Shown here: in pieces, positions 4,822-6,101 of the stretch
Numbering within the stretch: the first letter of the stretch is position 1
Layout: each line of letters begins with the position of its first letter
Assembly: GCA_016267585.1 (NCBI GenBank)
Contig: JACQUT010000200.1
Coordinates: 1-6,101 of the forward strand
Length of the DNA: 6,101 bases
Direction: 5' to 3'
Origin: Cyanobacteria bacterium NC_groundwater_1444_Ag_S-0.65um_54_12
GTDB lineage: Bacteria > Cyanobacteriota > Sericytochromatia > S15B-MN24 > VGJW01
Position numbers and translations under genes: made by a program
The notes under the pieces: model-generated
The model's database searches: none
What the model was told of the DNA's origin: nothing
Seen by the model: only the letters and a program-made list of their open reading frames with translations

Positions 4822-6101
4822 ATGGATCGCTACTGGCTAGTGGTGCTATTGCTAGTATTGGCAAGTTGTTCGCGCCCTTGGCCCGTACTCTTACCAGCAA
4901 GCGCGCCAGCGGCAGATTTTTTATTAGCTGGCGTGGTCCGCTGGGTGGATTCGGGCAAGAAGAACATTTCGGCTACCACTAGAGAGATTGCCAGCGGTGC
5001 CACGGTATCGTTGATCGATCCAACAAACGGCCAGACGGTAGCTACTACCGTGACAGCTCCTGGTGGTGCATTTTCTTTGGCGTTGCCCAATTGGCGTCCA
5101 TCGGTCGATAAGCCTTATCTGCTAGAGGCGGCAAAAGGTTTGTCTTCGGGTGGTTTCGCAAATCGCGTCGGAGCCGTTGCAGCCAGATTGCGAACGGTAG
5201 TTAGCCGGTCAGACGGCAAATGGGTCAGCCTTACTGGCGAGCGCATTCAAATCAGTCGTAGCACGACAGCGATCGCTGCCATAGCTGGTCTCAAGGGGCT
5301 CGGTATTACTCAGTTGCGAACATTGCTGGGCAAGATCACGGTAGCTATCCCTGACGTATTTACCGAGACACCGGAGATCTCGGCCAGTGACTTTTCAGCA
5401 GTTTGGGGATTGGTCGATAGCGCTTTGGCACTGAATTTGGATCCATTGCGCACGATTGCCTGGGATAACGCTAGCGATACCTTTGCCTTGCTAGAGCGTG
5501 GTCCGCTGGTGACCGATCTCTCGGTTGCCAATGGCGCAGTGGGCGAAACCATTACCATTTATGGCAATGGTTTCGATCCGGTAGCCGCCAATAACCTCGT
5601 GCGCTTCAATGGTGCGAACGGGGCGATAATGGCCGTTGCGACAATGGTTAACCCTATCGGCACACAATTGACGGTTCCCGTTCCCAGCGGGGCGGTTACC
5701 GGACAGCTGACGGTCCAGGTGGGCAACATCGTGATGGTAGCCGCCAATAATAACTTCAAAGTAGCGGGAACTACCATAGATACCTATGCTGGCGGATTGA
5801 ATCAGCCACCAGCCGGCACCCTGACGCTTGATTGGCCGATCGGCAACCCGAATACGATGGCGCAGGATAATTCAGGCAATCTCTATTTTTCAACCGATGA
5901 CATGGTGTATCGTCTGGCGAGCGATGGCACTATTACCGCGGTGGCCGGGAATGGTGTGCTCGGTTATTCTGGCGATGGCGGCCCGGCTACTGATGCTGAA
6001 TTGACATGCACTGGAATCGCAATTGACGATAATAATAATATTTATATTACTACCGGGTCGGATAATCGTATCAGAAAGGTGAATAATGCGGGCATTATTA
6101 C
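4822..6101 (+). CDS. NHL-repeat lipoprotein with CarboxypepD_reg-like and IPT/TIG-like domains, 5' part (3' end outside window)
   Basis: At least 426 residues are visible and the frame runs off the window. Residues 1-16 form a lipoprotein signal peptide: MDRYW, a hydrophobic core (LVVLLLVL) and lipobox LASC, giving lipidation at C16. The next residue is Ser rather than Asp, which under the enterobacterial +2 rule favours the outer membrane. Residues about 36-110 resemble a carboxypeptidase regulatory-like beta-sandwich (GATVSLIDPTNGQTV, then APGGAFSLALP). Residues 115-230 include ISRSTTAIAAIAGL, a motif style seen after such domains, and are otherwise unassigned. Residues about 231-313 look like an IPT/TIG immunoglobulin-like domain (NGAVGETITIYGNGF, LTVPVPSGAVTG). 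NHL repeats begin near residue 318; one complete unit starts at 5926 with GTITAVAG, then GYSGDGGPATDAEL and DNRIRKV, and a further unit begins at 6091. ATG 4822 is preceded by GGGGGGA at 7 bases; ATG 4801 is also in frame but has a poorer site. The propeller style matches the gene at 1-1068, so the two are probable paralogues. Confidence 0.88.
   Translation, partial: MDRYWLVVLLLVLASCSRPWPVLLPASAPAADFLLAGVVRWVDSGKKNISATTREIASGATVSLIDPTNGQTVATTVTAPGGAFSLALPNWRPSVDKPYLLEAAKGLSSGGFANRVGAVAARLRTVVSRSDGKWVSLTGERIQISRSTTAIAAIAGLKGLGITQLRTLLGKITVAIPDVFTETPEISASDFSAVWGLVDSALALNLDPLRTIAWDNASDTFALLERGPLVTDLSVANGAVGETITIYGNGFDPVAANNLVRFNGANGAIMAVATMVNPIGTQLTVPVPSGAVTGQLTVQVGNIVMVAANNNFKVAGTTIDTYAGGLNQPPAGTLTLDWPIGNPNTMAQDNSGNLYFSTDDMVYRLASDGTITAVAGNGVLGYSGDGGPATDAELTCTGIAIDDNNNIYITTGSDNRIRKVNNAGII
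5770..6101 (+). repeat. Start of an NHL propeller in the second NHL gene
   Basis: A first, shorter unit opens at about 5770 (TTIDTYAGG, then DNSGNLYFSTDD). A second starts at 5926 (GTITAVAG to KVNNA) and a third at 6091. The 5926 unit is clearly of the same blade type as those at 28-1065, but its DNA is more A/T-rich, with a run of AAT codons near 6030. Confidence 0.8.

Noticed and set aside
4679..4900. A 73-codon minus-strand open frame in the divergent region
   Set aside because: It overlaps the start of the lipoprotein gene, has no convincing ribosome binding site or family match, and reads as chance.

Overview
The window comes from a Gram-negative-type bacterium. It encodes type IV pilin-like proteins with class III signal peptides, a lipoprotein with a lipobox, and a full-length bacterial PolX. 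By eye the G+C content is in the mid-50s percent. Coding is dense, with stop/start overlaps typical of operons. A proteobacterium is the most likely source, but nothing here fixes the genus. The tetranucleotide CTAG is not rare here, which argues against an enterobacterium.

Layout. (1) Positions 1-1068, plus strand: the 3' part of a gene for an NHL-repeat beta-propeller protein, with six blade-type repeats visible and its start outside the window. (2) Positions 1043-2801, plus strand: three overlapping genes for pilin-like proteins, a PilX/GspK-like one (1043-1567), a short PilV-like one (1564-1935) and a larger PilW-like one (1932-2801). They overlap each other and the propeller gene by 26, 4 and 4 bases, so all four are very probably one transcription and translation unit. 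(3) Positions 2802-2864: a short convergent intergenic stretch with an A/T-rich inverted repeat and a possible weak terminator. (4) Positions 2865-4589, minus strand: polX, a family X DNA polymerase fused to a PHP nuclease domain, with all expected catalytic and metal-binding residues present. (5) Positions 4590-4821: a divergent intergenic region of about 230 bases with a weak candidate promoter. (6) Positions 4822 to the window end, plus strand: the 5' part of a second NHL-repeat gene, encoding a lipoprotein with a carboxypeptidase-regulatory-like domain, an IPT/TIG-like domain and then the start of an NHL propeller.

How the genes may work together. In classical type IV pilus systems the minor pilins (FimU, PilV, PilW, PilX) are encoded with PilY1, a large tip adhesin whose C-terminal domain is a beta-propeller. 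Here a secreted-type NHL beta-propeller gene is welded by overlap to a PilX/PilV/PilW-like trio, with no PilY1 in view. The main hypothesis is therefore that the NHL protein is the tip or cargo protein of a small pseudopilus. The second NHL gene, across polX, looks like a paralogue and may open another such cassette beyond the window edge. polX looks like an unrelated housekeeping DNA-repair gene sitting between the two.
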